Assembly (NCBI GenBank): GCA_030834045.1
Contig: JAURFZ010000030.1
Span: 1 to 13,298 of the forward strand
Source: Burkholderiales bacterium
GTDB taxonomy: Bacteria; Pseudomonadota; Gammaproteobacteria; Burkholderiales; Burkholderiaceae_A
Direction: 5' to 3'
Length of the DNA: 13,298 nt
Below the pieces are notes generated by a model. That model was given only the letters and a program-made list of their open reading frames with translations, was not told the DNA's origin and searched no databases. Below are positions 13,179-13,298 of the stretch, one piece after another. Made by a program: the position numbers and the translations under genes. Numbering within the stretch: the first letter of the stretch is position 1; the number at the start of each line of letters is the position of its first letter.

Positions 13179-13298
13179 CCTTCTCCAGGCACCTTCTTCG
13201 TGCGACGGTCGGCATTTTAGCCGCCCTCTGCCTGGTTTTGTTTGGTTTAGTTACCAGCTATTTCGAACGTTTTGCAGGCCGGCCTTATGCTGAGATTG
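13175..13298 (+). CDS. Membrane-anchored protein, N-terminal fragment (possible class B PBP)
   Basis: Only the first 41 residues are in the window. A short basic N-terminus (FSRHLLR) and one hydrophobic helix (about 9-27), followed by SYFERFAGRPYAEI, give the N-in single-pass anchor expected of a bitopic periplasmic enzyme. The ATG overlaps the SEDS stop (ATGA), so the two are translated together. SEDS polymerases work with a class B penicillin-binding protein that is commonly encoded next to them, so a transpeptidase is the most economical guess. No catalytic motif is visible, and that guess rests on context alone. Confidence 0.6.
   Translation, partial: MTFSRHLLRATVGILAALCLVLFGLVTSYFERFAGRPYAEI

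Noticed and set aside
13096..13293. 65-codon plus frame at the right edge
   Set aside because: It spans the end of the SEDS gene and the next gene in another frame; the ATGA-coupled frame from 13175 encodes a sensible membrane anchor.
1..13298. tRNA genes, CRISPR arrays, insertion sequences or prophage parts
   Set aside because: No cloverleaf-like sequence, spaced direct repeats, transposase motifs or terminal repeats were seen on either strand.

Overview
The window reads as chromosomal DNA of a betaproteobacterium, most likely Burkholderiales. The main reasons are the order rpsF-priB-rpsR-rplI-dnaB, an intracellular polyhydroxyalkanoate depolymerase that closely matches the PhaZ family, a stand-alone RnfB-type ferredoxin protein and moderately GC-rich coding sequence. 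Non-ATG starts are frequent: GTG for phaZ, TTG for fpr and priB, and apparently ATA for dnaB.

Layout. (1) Positions 1-2896, minus strand: fdxA (7Fe ferredoxin), fpr (ferredoxin-NADP reductase), phaZ (PHB depolymerase) and rnfB (cut by the window edge). They are packed with overlaps or short gaps, like one operon joining low-potential electron carriers to storage-polymer breakdown. (2) Positions 3070-4697, plus strand: a LUD-domain LutC-type protein, coupled through a TAATG overlap to a D-2-hydroxyacid dehydrogenase. (3) Positions 4698-7744, plus strand: a clear -10 box, a structured leader, then rpsF, priB, rpsR, rplI and dnaB. The conserved N-terminus of DnaB starts at an ATA codon that overlaps the rplI stop. 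(4) Positions 7772-11212, minus strand: an FHA-domain protein, a PP2C-type phosphatase, a kinase-like protein with a C-terminal membrane domain, and glyoxalase I, again close enough to be one operon. (5) Positions 11241-13298, plus strand and divergent from (4): a SEDS (FtsW/RodA-type) membrane protein with an extra N-terminal extracytoplasmic domain, overlapping by ATGA a membrane-anchored protein cut by the window edge.

The most interesting part is (4)+(5). A kinase, its presumptive opposing phosphatase, a phosphothreonine-reading FHA protein and a SEDS peptidoglycan polymerase homologue sit back to back. The same set of activities makes up the actinobacterial fhaA-fhaB-pstP-rodA-pbpA-pknA-pknB cluster. 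I infer a phospho-regulated cell-envelope synthesis module, and I do not recognise a characterised proteobacterial counterpart. Other notable signals are a perfect 16-bp inverted repeat inside the kinase gene, a kinase domain without its glycine-rich loop, and a candidate S6:S18-type autoregulatory leader before rpsF.
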